Positions 1 to 8,360 are shown, counted from the first letter of the stretch. The stretch: DNA of 64,000 bases from Veronia pacifica (GCF_001707825.1 NZ_LYBM01000018.1:31231-95230); one strand, 5' to 3'. A program made the numbers and translations. Notes: a model not told the origin generated them from the letters alone.

Positions 1-862
1 AACCGATCCCTTGGTGCATTTGGTGCGCAACGCCGTCGATCATGGTCTGGAACCGCCTGAGCTGAGAGCGGAAAAAGGCAAACCGACAGAGGGAAAGGTC
101 TTCCTTAACGCCTACCATCAGGGCAGCTCCATTATCATTGAGGTAAAAGATGATGGGGCGGGGCTGAATAAAGAGAAAATCTGGTCGAAAGCACGAGAAA
201 AAGGTCTCTTGGGTAATGATGTTCAGCTGAACGATATGACTGATGCTCAGGTACACAGCCTGCTTTTTGCTCCGGGTTTTTCAACTGCCGACACGATTTC
301 GGACGTATCGGGTCGTGGCGTCGGTATGGATGTCGTCAAAAGAAATATCGAAGAGCTTGGTGGGCATATAACAGTGCATTCGGCGGCTGACGAGGGAAGC
401 ACCTTCCGAATAAGCCTACCACTGACACTGGCTATTCTAGACGGTCAGTTGGTCAAACTGGGCGACGAAGTATATGTCGTTCCGCTTATTTCTATCATCG
501 AGTCTCTCCAGATTGATCCCCAGCGCGTCAAAATGGCGACAGGGGGAATTGAACTCTACCGCCTACGCGACGAGAACATTCCTATATTGCGTTTAAAAGA
601 GGAATTTGGGCTGGGTGAGAGTGGTGATCTTGACCACCAACTCCTTTGTCTCGTGGAGGCGGGTGGTACCCGAATTGGCCTGCTTCTTGACGAAATGCTT
701 GGTCAACAGCAGGTAGTGATCAAAAGCTTGGAGTCTAATTACTCCAGAGTCAGCGGTGTCTCCGGCGCAACAATTCTCGGAGATGGTTCCGTGGCATTGA
801 TTCTTGATGTACAGGGACTGATGACAAGCTTCCTTTCTCGGTTTAAAGATATAGCGGCATAG
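1..862 (+). CDS. cheA: Chemotaxis histidine kinase CheA, C-terminal part (cut by window edge)
   Basis: The reading frame is open from the first bases, so the N-terminal phosphotransfer and dimerisation domains lie outside the window. The visible 287 residues begin in the ATPase domain at the N box (VRNAVDHG), followed by the G1 box (DDGAGL) and G2 box (GRGVGMDVVK). From about residue 155 a CheW-like P5 domain runs to the end. CheA autophosphorylates and passes phosphate to CheY and CheB. Its TAG stop is followed directly by the first cheW. A cheY is usually found just upstream in clusters of this type, but that cannot be seen here. Family assignment is certain; the subclass is inferred from the neighbours. 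Confidence 0.95.
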   Translation, partial: TDPLVHLVRNAVDHGLEPPELRAEKGKPTEGKVFLNAYHQGSSIIIEVKDDGAGLNKEKIWSKAREKGLLGNDVQLNDMTDAQVHSLLFAPGFSTADTISDVSGRGVGMDVVKRNIEELGGHITVHSAADEGSTFRISLPLTLAILDGQLVKLGDEVYVVPLISIIESLQIDPQRVKMATGGIELYRLRDENIPILRLKEEFGLGESGDLDHQLLCLVEAGGTRIGLLLDEMLGQQQVVIKSLESNYSRVSGVSGATILGDGSVALILDVQGLMTSFLSRFKDIAA

Positions 863-1375
863 GTGAATACGATGGCAGAGCAAGCATTATCTGAGGCGCC
901 AACAGACCAAAACAGCACGAGAGATGAAGTCCGCCTTCAGGGGTCTGATTTTCTGAGTTTTGATTTAGCTCATGAGTTGTATGGTGTCGATATTCAGGCG
1001 GTCGTAGAGATCAGAGTATGGGAGCATCCCACTCCATTGCCCCACGCGCCGGAGTTTATATGTGGTGTGATAAATCTGAGGGGGATGATCGTTCCCGTCA
1101 TGGATCTTCGCCTGCGTTTTCATGTTGGGCAGGCAGATTATCTGCCCACCACTGTCGTTCTGATATTGAAAGCCAGCGATGATAGCGGTGGGAAAATTAT
1201 GGGCATAGTAGTAGATGCAGTGTCCGATGTTATCGACCTGGGTGACGATAGTATATTGCCACCCATTGGCGACTCAGAAGTAATGCCATTCGTGAGCGGA
1301 TTATTGAACGTCGACAGCCAGGTGATGAGTCTTCTGGATGTAGACACCCTGCTTAAAATCGACGATTTAATATAG
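863..1375 (+). CDS. cheW: CheW-type coupling protein, first copy
   Basis: A single CheW domain (about residues 28-165) links receptors to CheA in chemosensory arrays. Typical segments are visible: LYGVDIQAVVEI, VINLRGMIVPVMDLR and IMGIVVDAVSDVI. The frame opens with GTG immediately after the cheA stop. An ATG at 872 would remove three residues and is an equally possible start. The 25-30 residue polar N-terminal extension is longer than in enteric CheW. It is one of two adjacent cheW genes that are clearly diverged from each other, so they probably have different contacts in the array (inference). Confidence 0.93.
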   Translation: MNTMAEQALSEAPTDQNSTRDEVRLQGSDFLSFDLAHELYGVDIQAVVEIRVWEHPTPLPHAPEFICGVINLRGMIVPVMDLRLRFHVGQADYLPTTVVLILKASDDSGGKIMGIVVDAVSDVIDLGDDSILPPIGDSEVMPFVSGLLNVDSQVMSLLDVDTLLKIDDLI

Positions 1376-1387
1376 AAGGAGGCACCC

Positions 1388-1858
1388 ATGGCTGAGGTTG
1401 CCAAAGAGTATCTGAGCTTTCTTATTGATGAGGATGAATATGGTGTTCACATCCTCGATGTCAAAGAAGTCAGAGGATGGTCAGAAGTAAGAAGCTTACC
1501 CAACACCGCCAGCTACATGCTAGGTGTGCTTGAACTCAGGGGGGAGTATATTCCCATTGTTGATCTTAGGCAGCGTCTTGGAATGACGGCAGCGGTATTG
1601 AACAATACGACAGTGGTCGTCATAGTGAAAAATGAGAGAGAACAGTCACTGGGTATCATTGTTGATGCTGTGGCAGAAGTCTACCAACTCACCTCAGAAC
1701 AAATTAAGTCTGCCCCCGGGTATGTAAAGATAGATCAGAAGCTTATCGACGGAATAGCGTCAGTGAATGGCCGTCATGTTGTCTTAATCCATCTTGAGCA
1801 GCTGTTCGACTTTCAAGAGCTACATAATGTCGCACAACCGGATCTGAGCGAAACCTGA
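1388..1858 (+). CDS. cheW: CheW-type coupling protein, second copy
   Basis: This 156-residue protein is almost entirely a CheW domain, with YGVHILDVKEVRGW, GVLELRGEYIPIVDLR and LGIIVDAVAEVY as the characteristic strands. A strong ribosome binding site (AGGAGG) precedes the ATG at 1388. The gene lies 12 bases after the first cheW and 21 bases before the receptor gene. Tandem cheW genes between cheA and a receptor match the layout I recall for the third chemotaxis cluster of Vibrio cholerae. Function in coupling is certain at family level; which CheA interface it fills is unknown. Confidence 0.93.
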   Translation: MAEVAKEYLSFLIDEDEYGVHILDVKEVRGWSEVRSLPNTASYMLGVLELRGEYIPIVDLRQRLGMTAAVLNNTTVVVIVKNEREQSLGIIVDAVAEVYQLTSEQIKSAPGYVKIDQKLIDGIASVNGRHVVLIHLEQLFDFQELHNVAQPDLSET

Positions 1859-1879
1859 TGCTATTTGGGAGTACTGACA

Positions 1880-4555
1880 ATGTCGTGGTGGAACAACAAT
1901 TCAAAACAACGAGACAGTTCAACAGACGGGTCAAAGCATCTTTTACTCGCACTAAATAGCGCGCAGACGGCAATCGTAACCGTAGATAAAAAACTCAACG
2001 TCTCTTTTGTTAACGAAAAGGCCCTTGAGCTACTATCAATGCACAGGGACATTTTCAGAGCATGGAATACCAATTTCCAAGCACGAAGAGAGTGGTTAAT
2101 CGGTCAGAACATCGACATTTTTCATACCGACTTCTCTGAGCACAATGGCTCGCTAAATGACCTCAGCAACAGGAAATATGAAGCCGAAATTACCGCCAAA
2201 GGTGCGAATATTCACCTTGCTATCACAGCCTTTAATGATGAGAAAGGGGAACATGTAGGGAATGTCCTAGAATTTGACGATGTTACTGAGCATCGACAAC
2301 AAGAGGCTGAGCGGGCGAGACTTCAGACAGCGATTGATCAGTCACTTACCGCTTTGGCGATGGTTAACCGAGACTTTGAGATCACCTATATCAATCAGCA
2401 AACACTGAGATTGTTTGAGAAGCATGCCTCAGCATTTCAAACGATTTGGTCAGACTTTACCGCTGATCCAGATTGGCTGATGGGACGCTGCATCGAAAAC
2501 TTGTACGCTGATCCCCAACATCAGTACACCTTAATGTCAGACCCCAACAACCTTCCACACTGCACCGATATCACCATTGATGGCTTGGTTATTGAACTTA
2601 ATATGTCAGCCATTGTTGACGCCAACGGTGACTACATAGGCAATGGACTGGAGTGGCGCGATGTCACAGATATCAGGTCACAGGAGAGAAAAGCTGGTCG
2701 TCTAGTCTCTGCAGTGGAGGGGATGACAACAAATATTATGATGGCCGATCGAAACGGCATCATTAAATACTCAAACCCTGCCCTGACAACTATGTTCAGG
2801 CATCGGGAACGTGAACTTCAGTCGCTCTTTCAGGGATTCAACGCTGATAAGCTCGATGGAGTAAACATTGACGTCTTCTTCAAAAACTCCACCCACCAGC
2901 ACGATACATACTCAGATCCCGCTCGTATGCCGTTTACATCCCATATTGCTATCGGTGGTCTGGAGTTCGATGTCACCTGTATTGCCATGCACGACGCCGG
3001 GGGATCATATTTAGGGCCTGCACTTCAATGGGAAGATGTTACAGAGCAAAATGCTGGTCAGCGCGATGTGCAAAGACTGATTACGGACGCTTCGAAAGGG
3101 GTATTGGACTCGCGAATTGATACGGAAAACTACTCAGGCTTTATGGCTAATCTTGGTGGTGCAATCAATGGGCTTATTAGCAGTATCGTTGAGCCACTCA
3201 ACCAATGTCAAAGTGTGATGAGCAAGGTAGCTGAGGGTGACCTGAAAGTTGAAATGCCTGATAACTACCAAGGCGATTTCAAACAACTCAGCAACGCAGT
3301 CAATCGTTCAATTATTAACTTACGTGAAATGGTAGGTAAAATCACCGACTCAACGACCAAAGTCGCTTCTGCTTCGAATGAAATCGCTGAAGGCAACAGC
3401 GACCTGAGCGAGCGAACTGAAGAGCAAGCCTCCAGCCTCGAAGAAACAGCAGCCAGTATGGAAGAGATGACAGCGACGGTTAAACAAAATGCTGAAGGAG
3501 CTGAAGCTGCAAACAAACTGTCTGAGGATGCCAGTAAAAAAGCACAGAAAGGTGGGGATGTGGTTAGTCAGGCTGTATCGGCTATGGGTGAAATTAATCA
3601 GGCCAGCAAGAAAATTGCTGACATTATCAGCGTCATAGATGAGATTGCTTTCCAAACCAATCTATTGGCGCTCAACGCTGCCGTTGAGGCTGCAAGAGCC
3701 GGTGAACAGGGCCGGGGGTTTGCTGTTGTGGCAGGAGAGGTTCGCAGTCTCGCTCAACGAAGCGCTGGCGCTGCCAAAGAAATAAAAGATCTCATCAAAG
3801 ACAGCGTCGAAAAAGTCTCTGAAGGGTCACGGCTGGTGGATGAATCTGGAGATGTTCTGAATCAGATTGTTGATGCTGTGGGGGAAGTGTCTGCACTGAT
3901 ATCTAATATCAATTCAGCCAGTCAGGAACAGGCGACAGGTATTGATGAGATATCCAAGGCTATCGAGAAAATGGATGAGATGACTCAGCAAAATGCTGCC
4001 TTGGTTGAACAGGCAACTGCCTCAAGCCAGTCTCTTCGCGAAGAGGGTAAGGAGCTACTCAATCTGATCAGTTTCTTCCGCGTTGATGAGGCGAAAGCTG
4101 CGATTAGGACTCCTTCAGTCAGGAAACAAAAGACCGAAGAACCGGCTCAAAGGTCGTCTTTAAGGAAGCAAGAGGCGAGAGAAACAGTACGAACATCGTC
4201 GGCAAGGAAGCAAGAATCGAAAGAAACAGTACGAACATCGTCGGCAAGAAAGCAAGAGTCCAAAGAAACTATTCGTACATCTTCGGAACGGAAAAAAGCG
4301 ACCAAAGAGCCCATTCGAACGCCGTCGATACGGAAAAAAGATACCGAGGCCAAAAAGCGAAAATCGGTTGAAGAGAAAACGGTAACTGGCCGTGATAAGC
4401 CCGCGAAAGAGAATAAGCCGGTTATCAGTGAACGACGTAAGAGATCGAAGGAAAGAGCTGAAGCTGCAAGACGAAAGTCCGCCGCTAAACGTGTCGCAAA
4501 TAGTGATTTGGTGATCGGCAATACGGATCCAGACGATGAATGGGAGGAGTTCTGA
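1880..4555 (+). CDS. Soluble methyl-accepting chemoreceptor with three PAS domains and a repeat-built C-terminal tail
   Basis: The 891-residue product has no membrane segment, so it should be cytoplasmic. Three PAS-like units lie at about 15-140, 150-275 and 280-395; each closes with a DVTE/DVTD motif. A linker region follows, then the signalling domain (about 480-735) with the hairpin tip ([20 protein letters not shown]) and a methylation-type helix ([13 protein letters not shown]). Residues 743-826 are six 13-15 residue basic repeats, then a lysine-rich tail. The last residues are DDEWEEF, which fit the xWxxF pentapeptide that docks CheR. The ATG at 1880 is preferred over upstream TTG codons because GGGAG precedes it. 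Ligand or cofactor of the PAS domains cannot be read from sequence; P. aeruginosa Aer2 (haem PAS, GWEEF tail) is the nearest analogue I know. Confidence 0.93.
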   Translation: MSWWNNNSKQRDSSTDGSKHLLLALNSAQTAIVTVDKKLNVSFVNEKALELLSMHRDIFRAWNTNFQARREWLIGQNIDIFHTDFSEHNGSLNDLSNRKYEAEITAKGANIHLAITAFNDEKGEHVGNVLEFDDVTEHRQQEAERARLQTAIDQSLTALAMVNRDFEITYINQQTLRLFEKHASAFQTIWSDFTADPDWLMGRCIENLYADPQHQYTLMSDPNNLPHCTDITIDGLVIELNMSAIVDANGDYIGNGLEWRDVTDIRSQERKAGRLVSAVEGMTTNIMMADRNGIIKYSNPALTTMFRHRERELQSLFQGFNADKLDGVNIDVFFKNSTHQHDTYSDPARMPFTSHIAIGGLEFDVTCIAMHDAGGSYLGPALQWEDVTEQNAGQRDVQRLITDASKGVLDSRIDTENYSGFMANLGGAINGLISSIVEPLNQCQSVMSKVAEGDLKVEMPDNYQGDFKQLSNAVNRSIINLREMVGKITDSTTKVASASNEIAEGNSDLSERTEEQASSLEETAASMEEMTATVKQNAEGAEAANKLSEDASKKAQKGGDVVSQAVSAMGEINQASKKIADIISVIDEIAFQTNLLALNAAVEAARAGEQGRGFAVVAGEVRSLAQRSAGAAKEIKDLIKDSVEKVSEGSRLVDESGDVLNQIVDAVGEVSALISNINSASQEQATGIDEISKAIEKMDEMTQQNAALVEQATASSQSLREEGKELLNLISFFRVDEAKAAIRTPSVRKQKTEEPAQRSSLRKQEARETVRTSSARKQESKETVRTSSARKQESKETIRTSSERKKATKEPIRTPSIRKKDTEAKKRKSVEEKTVTGRDKPAKENKPVISERRKRSKERAEAARRKSAAKRVANSDLVIGNTDPDDEWEEF
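4106..4357 (+). repeat. Six in-frame 39-45 bp repeats in the chemoreceptor tail
   Basis: Units lie at 4106-4150, 4151-4189, 4190-4231, 4232-4273, 4274-4315 and 4316-4357. The 4190 and 4232 units match at 36 of 42 bases. Each encodes a version of R-T-S-S-x-R-K-Q-x-x-K-E-T-V. All lengths are multiples of three, so gain or loss of a unit keeps the frame. The segment separates the signalling domain from the terminal WEEF motif. Confidence 0.9.
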
Positions 4556-4557
4556 CG

Positions 4558-5412
4558 TTGAGTTTGTTGAAGTCCCTCAACAAGTCAGGCTCGGGTAGGG
4601 CGCCCAGAGAGTTTCCATTTTCTGAAGCCGATTTCGATTTCATCAAGCAATACATGTTGGAACAAACGGGCATATGTCTGGCCGACCGGAAATTTTCGAT
4701 GGTATACGGTCGTCTCGCCAGAAGACTAAGGCGACACGACCTCTATACCTTCTCTGATTACCTCAAGCTTATTGAATCAGATGAGCAAGAGAAAGTAGCA
4801 TTCGTGAATGCACTGACTACCAACAAAACGCAATTCTTTCGAGAAAAACATCACTTTGATTATATTGCCCGAGAGCTTGCACCCCAATGGCTCACGCGGT
4901 GTCATCAACACGTGCGCGTATGGTCTGCGGGCTGCTCAACAGGTGAGGAGGCGTATTCGATTGCTGTTGTACTTTCATCACTACTTGGCGATAAAGTTGA
5001 TTTCAAGATCACTGCGACAGATCTTGATACTCAGGTCCTTGAAACAGCGAAAGAAGGGATCTACGACATTGATGCGGCCCGCAATATCCCTATTCAGTGG
5101 CTAAAAAAAGGGTTTAATCGCGGGACAGGTAGCAAATCAGAGTTGATGCGCGTCAAGCCTGAGCTAAAAGAAAACATTACGTTCGAACAGCTCAATCTTA
5201 TGTCTGAATGGCCTCATAAACATAAGATGGATGTTATTTTTTTCCGCAATGTGATGATTTATTTCAACCGTTCTATCCAGCAGCAGCTTTTGAAACGACT
5301 CTGCGGGCAGTTGCGTCCCGGCGGCATCTTGTTTATCGGGCACTCTGAGAGTATGGGCGAGATGGCAGAACACTTTGAAAACCTCGGTCAGACCGCTTAT
5401 CGAAAGCGTTGA
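4558..5412 (+). CDS. cheR: Chemoreceptor glutamate methyltransferase CheR
   Basis: CheR transfers methyl groups from S-adenosylmethionine to receptor glutamates. An N-terminal helical domain (to about residue 75, ending near TNKTQFFRE) precedes the methyltransferase domain with the SAM loop VWSAGCSTGEEAYS and the segment FFRNVMIYF. A TTG at 4558 has a strong GGGAGGAG site 8 bases upstream, inside the end of the receptor gene, and starts 3 bases after the receptor stop. An ATG at 4540 is the alternative and adds six residues but has no evident ribosome site. The close spacing suggests translational coupling with the receptor whose tail it probably binds. Confidence 0.94.
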   Translation: MSLLKSLNKSGSGRAPREFPFSEADFDFIKQYMLEQTGICLADRKFSMVYGRLARRLRRHDLYTFSDYLKLIESDEQEKVAFVNALTTNKTQFFREKHHFDYIARELAPQWLTRCHQHVRVWSAGCSTGEEAYSIAVVLSSLLGDKVDFKITATDLDTQVLETAKEGIYDIDAARNIPIQWLKKGFNRGTGSKSELMRVKPELKENITFEQLNLMSEWPHKHKMDVIFFRNVMIYFNRSIQQQLLKRLCGQLRPGGILFIGHSESMGEMAEHFENLGQTAYRKR

Positions 5413-5439
5413 GTTCATTTTATGAATGAGGAGTAACCC

Positions 5440-6075
5440 ATGCAGAAGGTGCTGGAGCTAAAGGGGCATCCCGAAGGCTCCAAGGTGATGAGATACTACC
5501 TTCCCAGCCGACAAAAGATGTTAGTTAAAATTCATCAGGGTGAGGTGTATGTGACCTCTGAAGACGAATTGATTGGCACCGGTTTGGGGTCCTGCATTTC
5601 GGCCTGCATCTGGGATCCTGAAGTGTCACTTGGTGGAATGAATCACTTTATGCTTCCTTTTGGCACCTCTGACGATATTGCCGAGTGGGACCCGACACAA
5701 TGGCGTTCAAAAGCTGCAAGGTATGGCAATTATGCAATGGAATTACTGATTAATACCCTTATCCAGCAGGGAGCGGAAAAAAAGCGCCTTCAGGTGAAGT
5801 TATTCGGCGGTGGTGTGGTGATGGGAGAATGTGCTGCGATAGGAGAAAAAAATATTGCCTTCGCAAAAGACTATGTCAGCAGTGAAGGACTGACCTTGGT
5901 CGGTAGCGATTTAGGTGACGACTTTCCAAGAAAGTTGATGTTTGACCCCTGTACTGGTCAAGCCTGGGTAAAAAAAATGCGCGGTTTTCGTGAAGAAGTC
6001 GAAAACTTTGATAAGAAATATCGCCGGGTCCTGCAAAGCCGCAAAGTGGACTCCGGTGATTCGGAGCTATTCTGA
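5440..6075 (+). CDS. cheD: Chemoreceptor glutamine deamidase CheD
   Basis: CheD deamidates receptor glutamines and in some species also demethylates. The active-site signature is visible: GLGSCISACIWD (catalytic Cys) and GGMNHFMLP (catalytic His). The protein has 211 residues, with an N-terminal extension of about 25 residues compared with shorter CheD proteins. GAGGAG precedes the ATG. Its TGA overlaps the cheB ATG by one base, so the two are translationally coupled. Presence of CheD together with CheB, and lack of any cheZ, distinguishes this cluster from the enteric system. Confidence 0.95.
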   Translation: MQKVLELKGHPEGSKVMRYYLPSRQKMLVKIHQGEVYVTSEDELIGTGLGSCISACIWDPEVSLGGMNHFMLPFGTSDDIAEWDPTQWRSKAARYGNYAMELLINTLIQQGAEKKRLQVKLFGGGVVMGECAAIGEKNIAFAKDYVSSEGLTLVGSDLGDDFPRKLMFDPCTGQAWVKKMRGFREEVENFDKKYRRVLQSRKVDSGDSELF

Positions 6076-7139
6076 TGGTGAAAAAACGCAGAATAAAAGT
6101 CCTCGTTGTCGACGACTCTGCTGTTTTCCGTGCCTTGTTGACCGATATTCTGGAAAGTGATCCTCAGCTTAAAGTCGTCGCCGGCGCAGAAGACCCTTAT
6201 GAAGCGCGTGAGTTAATCAAAAAACTCAAGCCAGATGTTCTGACTCTGGACGTTGAGATGCCGAGAATGGATGGCGTCCAGTTCTTACGTAATCTTATGC
6301 GGCTCCATCCGTTGCCTGTCGTCATGCTGTCGACACTGACTCAACACAAAGCTGATGTCACATTGGCCTCGCTAGAAATTGGTGCCGTGGATTATCTACC
6401 AAAGCCAACAAAGAACCTACAATCGGAGCTGGAAAGCTATCGTGAGGTGCTGATTGAAAAAGTCAAAATGGCTGCAAAAGCTAACCTGACTGCCCATGCT
6501 GAAATCATGAGTGGCCCCAGCTATTCAAAAATAGATATATCAGCACAACGTTTTGACGCCAGTCTGGTCGATGTGATTGCCATAGGGGCATCAACGGGCG
6601 GCACTGAAGCACTAAAAGTACTGTTAAAAAACATGCCAGCCAAAATGCCGCCAATTGTCATTACTCAGCATATTAAAGCTGTTTTTAGCAAGTCTTTTGC
6701 CGATCGACTGAACAGAGAATCCGCTTTGCATGTGGAAGAGCTTACGAACAAACAAAGTCCTCTCATCCCGGGACGGGTGTATGTGGCACCGGGAGACAAA
6801 CATATAGAGGTAATAAAGAAAGGACAGCGTTTCTACTGCAGACAAAATGACGGTGATCCTGTTCTGCGCCATAAGCCATCGGTAGATGTAATGTTCCAGT
6901 CTGTTGTTAAAGCCGCGGGAGGTAGAGCGGTAGGTATTCTTTTAACGGGTATGGGGCGTGATGGTGCTGACGGAATGAAAGCTATGCACACTGCCGGTGC
7001 GGTGACATTGGCGCAGGATGAACTGACCTCTGTTGTGTGGGGGATGCCAAGAGTTGCGATAGAAATGGGGGCCGCTACCCATGTTATGCCTCTGAAGAAA
7101 ATTACCCCTTTCTTAGTTGAGATGTTTTACCACTCTTGA
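6075..7139 (+). CDS. cheB: Protein-glutamate methylesterase CheB
   Basis: CheB removes methyl groups from receptor glutamates after phosphorylation by CheA. Residues 8-125 form a receiver domain (VLVVDDSAVFR, phospho-acceptor in LTLDVEMPRMDG, switch Lys in LPKP). The methylesterase domain (about 165-354) shows the catalytic Ser in IGASTGGTEAL, His in ITQHIK and Asp in TGMGRDGADGM. The ATG overlaps the cheD stop. It is the last gene of the chemosensory operon; a stem-loop sequence at 7189 may act as the terminator. Confidence 0.96.
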   Translation: MVKKRRIKVLVVDDSAVFRALLTDILESDPQLKVVAGAEDPYEARELIKKLKPDVLTLDVEMPRMDGVQFLRNLMRLHPLPVVMLSTLTQHKADVTLASLEIGAVDYLPKPTKNLQSELESYREVLIEKVKMAAKANLTAHAEIMSGPSYSKIDISAQRFDASLVDVIAIGASTGGTEALKVLLKNMPAKMPPIVITQHIKAVFSKSFADRLNRESALHVEELTNKQSPLIPGRVYVAPGDKHIEVIKKGQRFYCRQNDGDPVLRHKPSVDVMFQSVVKAAGGRAVGILLTGMGRDGADGMKAMHTAGAVTLAQDELTSVVWGMPRVAIEMGAATHVMPLKKITPFLVEMFYHS

Positions 7140-7188
7140 ATTCCAGCACTCACTGTAAAAAATAATTACTCGATTACATAAACAACAA

Positions 7189-7240
7189 AGCCCCAGTCTT
7201 TCGACTAGGGCTTAAATTTTTCTCTTCCTGCTGGACTTTG
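7189..7240 (-). pseudogene. Third copy of the tRNA-Asn terminator hairpin with a decayed tRNA-Asn 3' end
   Basis: Bases 7189-7212 repeat exactly the hairpin found at 7356-7379 downstream of an intact tRNA-Asn. The bases that follow (7213-7239) match the 3' end of tRNA-Asn at the corresponding offset of 167, with decay at the CCA and acceptor stem but an intact CTGCTGGACTT T-arm segment. The rest of the tRNA is missing. I read it as the leftover of a third tRNA-Asn unit. The hairpin could still end transcription from cheB. Confidence 0.65.
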
Positions 7241-7350
7241 GGGCCGCTAATCCGGGGCTACCTAGGTGGTAGTCGAGGTGTTGAGCCCGGGGTAATGGTG
7301 CCGAGGTCAGCGACAGAGTGAGGGCGAAGCCTCGAACAAACAGCAGAAAG

Positions 7351-7379
7351 AAAAAAGCCCCAGTCTTTCGACTAGGGCT
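7351..7379 (-). terminator. Rho-independent terminator of tRNA-Asn (copy 1)
   Basis: Read on the minus strand, a 10-bp stem (AGCCCTAGTC pairing with GACTGGGGCT, GAAA-type loop) is followed by a run of T. It begins 6 bases after the CCA end of the tRNA. Confidence 0.88.
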
Positions 7380-7385
7380 CAAATT

Positions 7386-7461
7386 TGGCTCCCCCTGCTG
7401 GACTTGAACCAGCGACATACGGATTAACAGTCCGCCGTTCTACCAACTGAACTAAGGGGGA
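7386..7461 (-). tRNA. tRNA-Asn (GTT), copy 1
   Basis: A full 76-nt cloverleaf including encoded CCA. The acceptor stem TCCCCCT pairs with AGGGGGA, the anticodon stem-loop carries GTT, and the T-arm reads GGTTCAAGTCC. It has its own promoter (7540-7568) and terminator, separate from the four-tRNA unit further upstream on this strand. Confidence 0.97.
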
Positions 7462-7539
7462 AAAGTTAAGCTATTTAAAGCTTAGTTGTCATTATTTTTA
7501 TCACCAACCAGCGAGTGGTTGCGCCTGACAACGGAGCGC

Positions 7540-7568
7540 ATTAAAACGGTTTTCTGGCTTTGAGTCAA
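7540..7568 (-). promoter_or_regulatory. Sigma-70 promoter for tRNA-Asn copy 1
   Basis: On the minus strand TTGACT, 17 bases, then TTTAAT, followed by a GC-rich discriminator (GCGCTCCG). The same arrangement with the same discriminator stands before the first tRNA of the neighbouring unit. GC-rich discriminators are typical of stringently controlled stable RNA promoters. Confidence 0.75.
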
Positions 7569-7891
7569 TGCGTTTTTTTATAAAAATGTTTGTTTGCTCT
7601 ATTTTTGGCTGGTCAGGCTTTTTTTTCATCAGTTTATGTGTCTTTTCCAATCCAGACATGTCGAATAACTTCTGGCGGTGGAAATCATTTATCGAGGGTG
7701 TAGGAGGCTGAACACTGCCTCACTGACGGAAAATTGATGAAAGAGTGAAATCATAAGAACGACAAATTGAAAGAAAACACTTCAAGCATCAACAAAGGAA
7801 AAAACGGGAGTTTTGCGACTGTGTTTCGAAGGTGCATCCCCAGCGGGGTTGATAAAGTCGCTGAAATTAGGTAACTCGTGCGGGGCCGCCT
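7569..7891. other. Intergenic stretch between the two tRNA-Asn units
   Basis: No open frame with coding character, no tRNA and no strong terminator is visible. It separates the tandem tRNA-Asn units and contains no clear repeat of them until about 7892. Confidence 0.5.
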
Positions 7892-7937
7892 AGGTCAGCG
7901 ACATATTGAGGTATAGCCTCAAATAAGCAGTAGAAAC

Positions 7938-7966
7938 AAAAAAGCTCCGGTCTTTCGACCAGAGCT
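7938..7966 (-). terminator. Rho-independent terminator of the Phe-Thr-Phe-Asn unit
   Basis: On the minus strand AGCTCTGGTC pairs with GACCGGAGCT, followed by six T. Compared with the copy at 7351 the stem has changed on both sides, keeping pairing. Confidence 0.88.
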
Positions 7967-7974
7967 TCTGAAAG

Positions 7975-8050
7975 TGGCTCCCCCTGCTGGACTTGAACCA
8001 GCGACATACGGATTAACAGTCCGCCGTTCTACCAACTGAACTAAGGGGGA
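7975..8050 (-). tRNA. tRNA-Asn (GTT), copy 2
   Basis: The 76-nt sequence is identical to the copy at 7386-7461, including encoded CCA and the GTT anticodon. It is the last tRNA of a unit that starts with tRNA-Phe at 8484. About 120 bases separate it from the preceding tRNA-Phe. Confidence 0.97.
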
Positions 8051-8133
8051 ATTGTTTATTACTGCTATCGCAATAACAATCAATATTTAGGCCGTGAGAC
8101 GGATTTAACCGCACCCGGCTAGTGACCAACATA

Positions 8134-8150
8134 TGTATGCAGTGCATACA
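8134..8150. repeat. Perfect 17-bp palindrome between tRNA-Phe and tRNA-Asn
   Basis: TGTATGCA and TGCATACA flank a single central G. It lies within the tRNA transcription unit, so it is either an RNA hairpin in the precursor or a protein-binding site on DNA. No T run follows. Confidence 0.7.
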
Positions 8151-8173
8151 ATGAATCTATCACCAAATTGTAA

Positions 8174-8249
8174 TGGTGCCTCGAGGCGGAATCGAACCAC
8201 CGACACGGGGATTTTCAATCCCCTGCTCTACCAACTGAGCTATCGAGGC
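8174..8249 (-). tRNA. tRNA-Phe (GAA), copy 1
   Basis: A 76-nt cloverleaf with encoded CCA, acceptor stem GCCTCGA/TCGAGGC, and anticodon loop TTGAAAA carrying GAA. It differs from the other tRNA-Phe here in the acceptor stem and in one pair of the anticodon stem. Confidence 0.97.
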
Positions 8250-8284
8250 AATGATAGCAGACGATTACGTCTGCATCATATAAG

Positions 8285-8360
<76 letters not shown>

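Larger units (their letters stand above)
7892..8050 (-). repeat. Second copy of a 158-bp tRNA-Asn unit (first copy 7304-7461)
   Basis: The segments 7304-7461 and 7892-8050 align end to end with one indel: an identical tRNA, then the related terminator hairpin, then about 50 bases starting AGGTCAGCGACA beyond the terminator. A short stem (GAGG/CCTC) in that downstream part is kept in both although the loop differs. This is a tandem duplication with later divergence outside the tRNA. Confidence 0.8.

Noticed and set aside
4147..4521. A 124-codon frame antisense to the receptor repeats
   Set aside because: Its own repeats only mirror the sense-strand repeat; no start signal.
7212..7418. A 68-codon minus-strand frame
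   Set aside because: It runs through the tRNA-Asn 3' end and its terminator and has no protein likeness.
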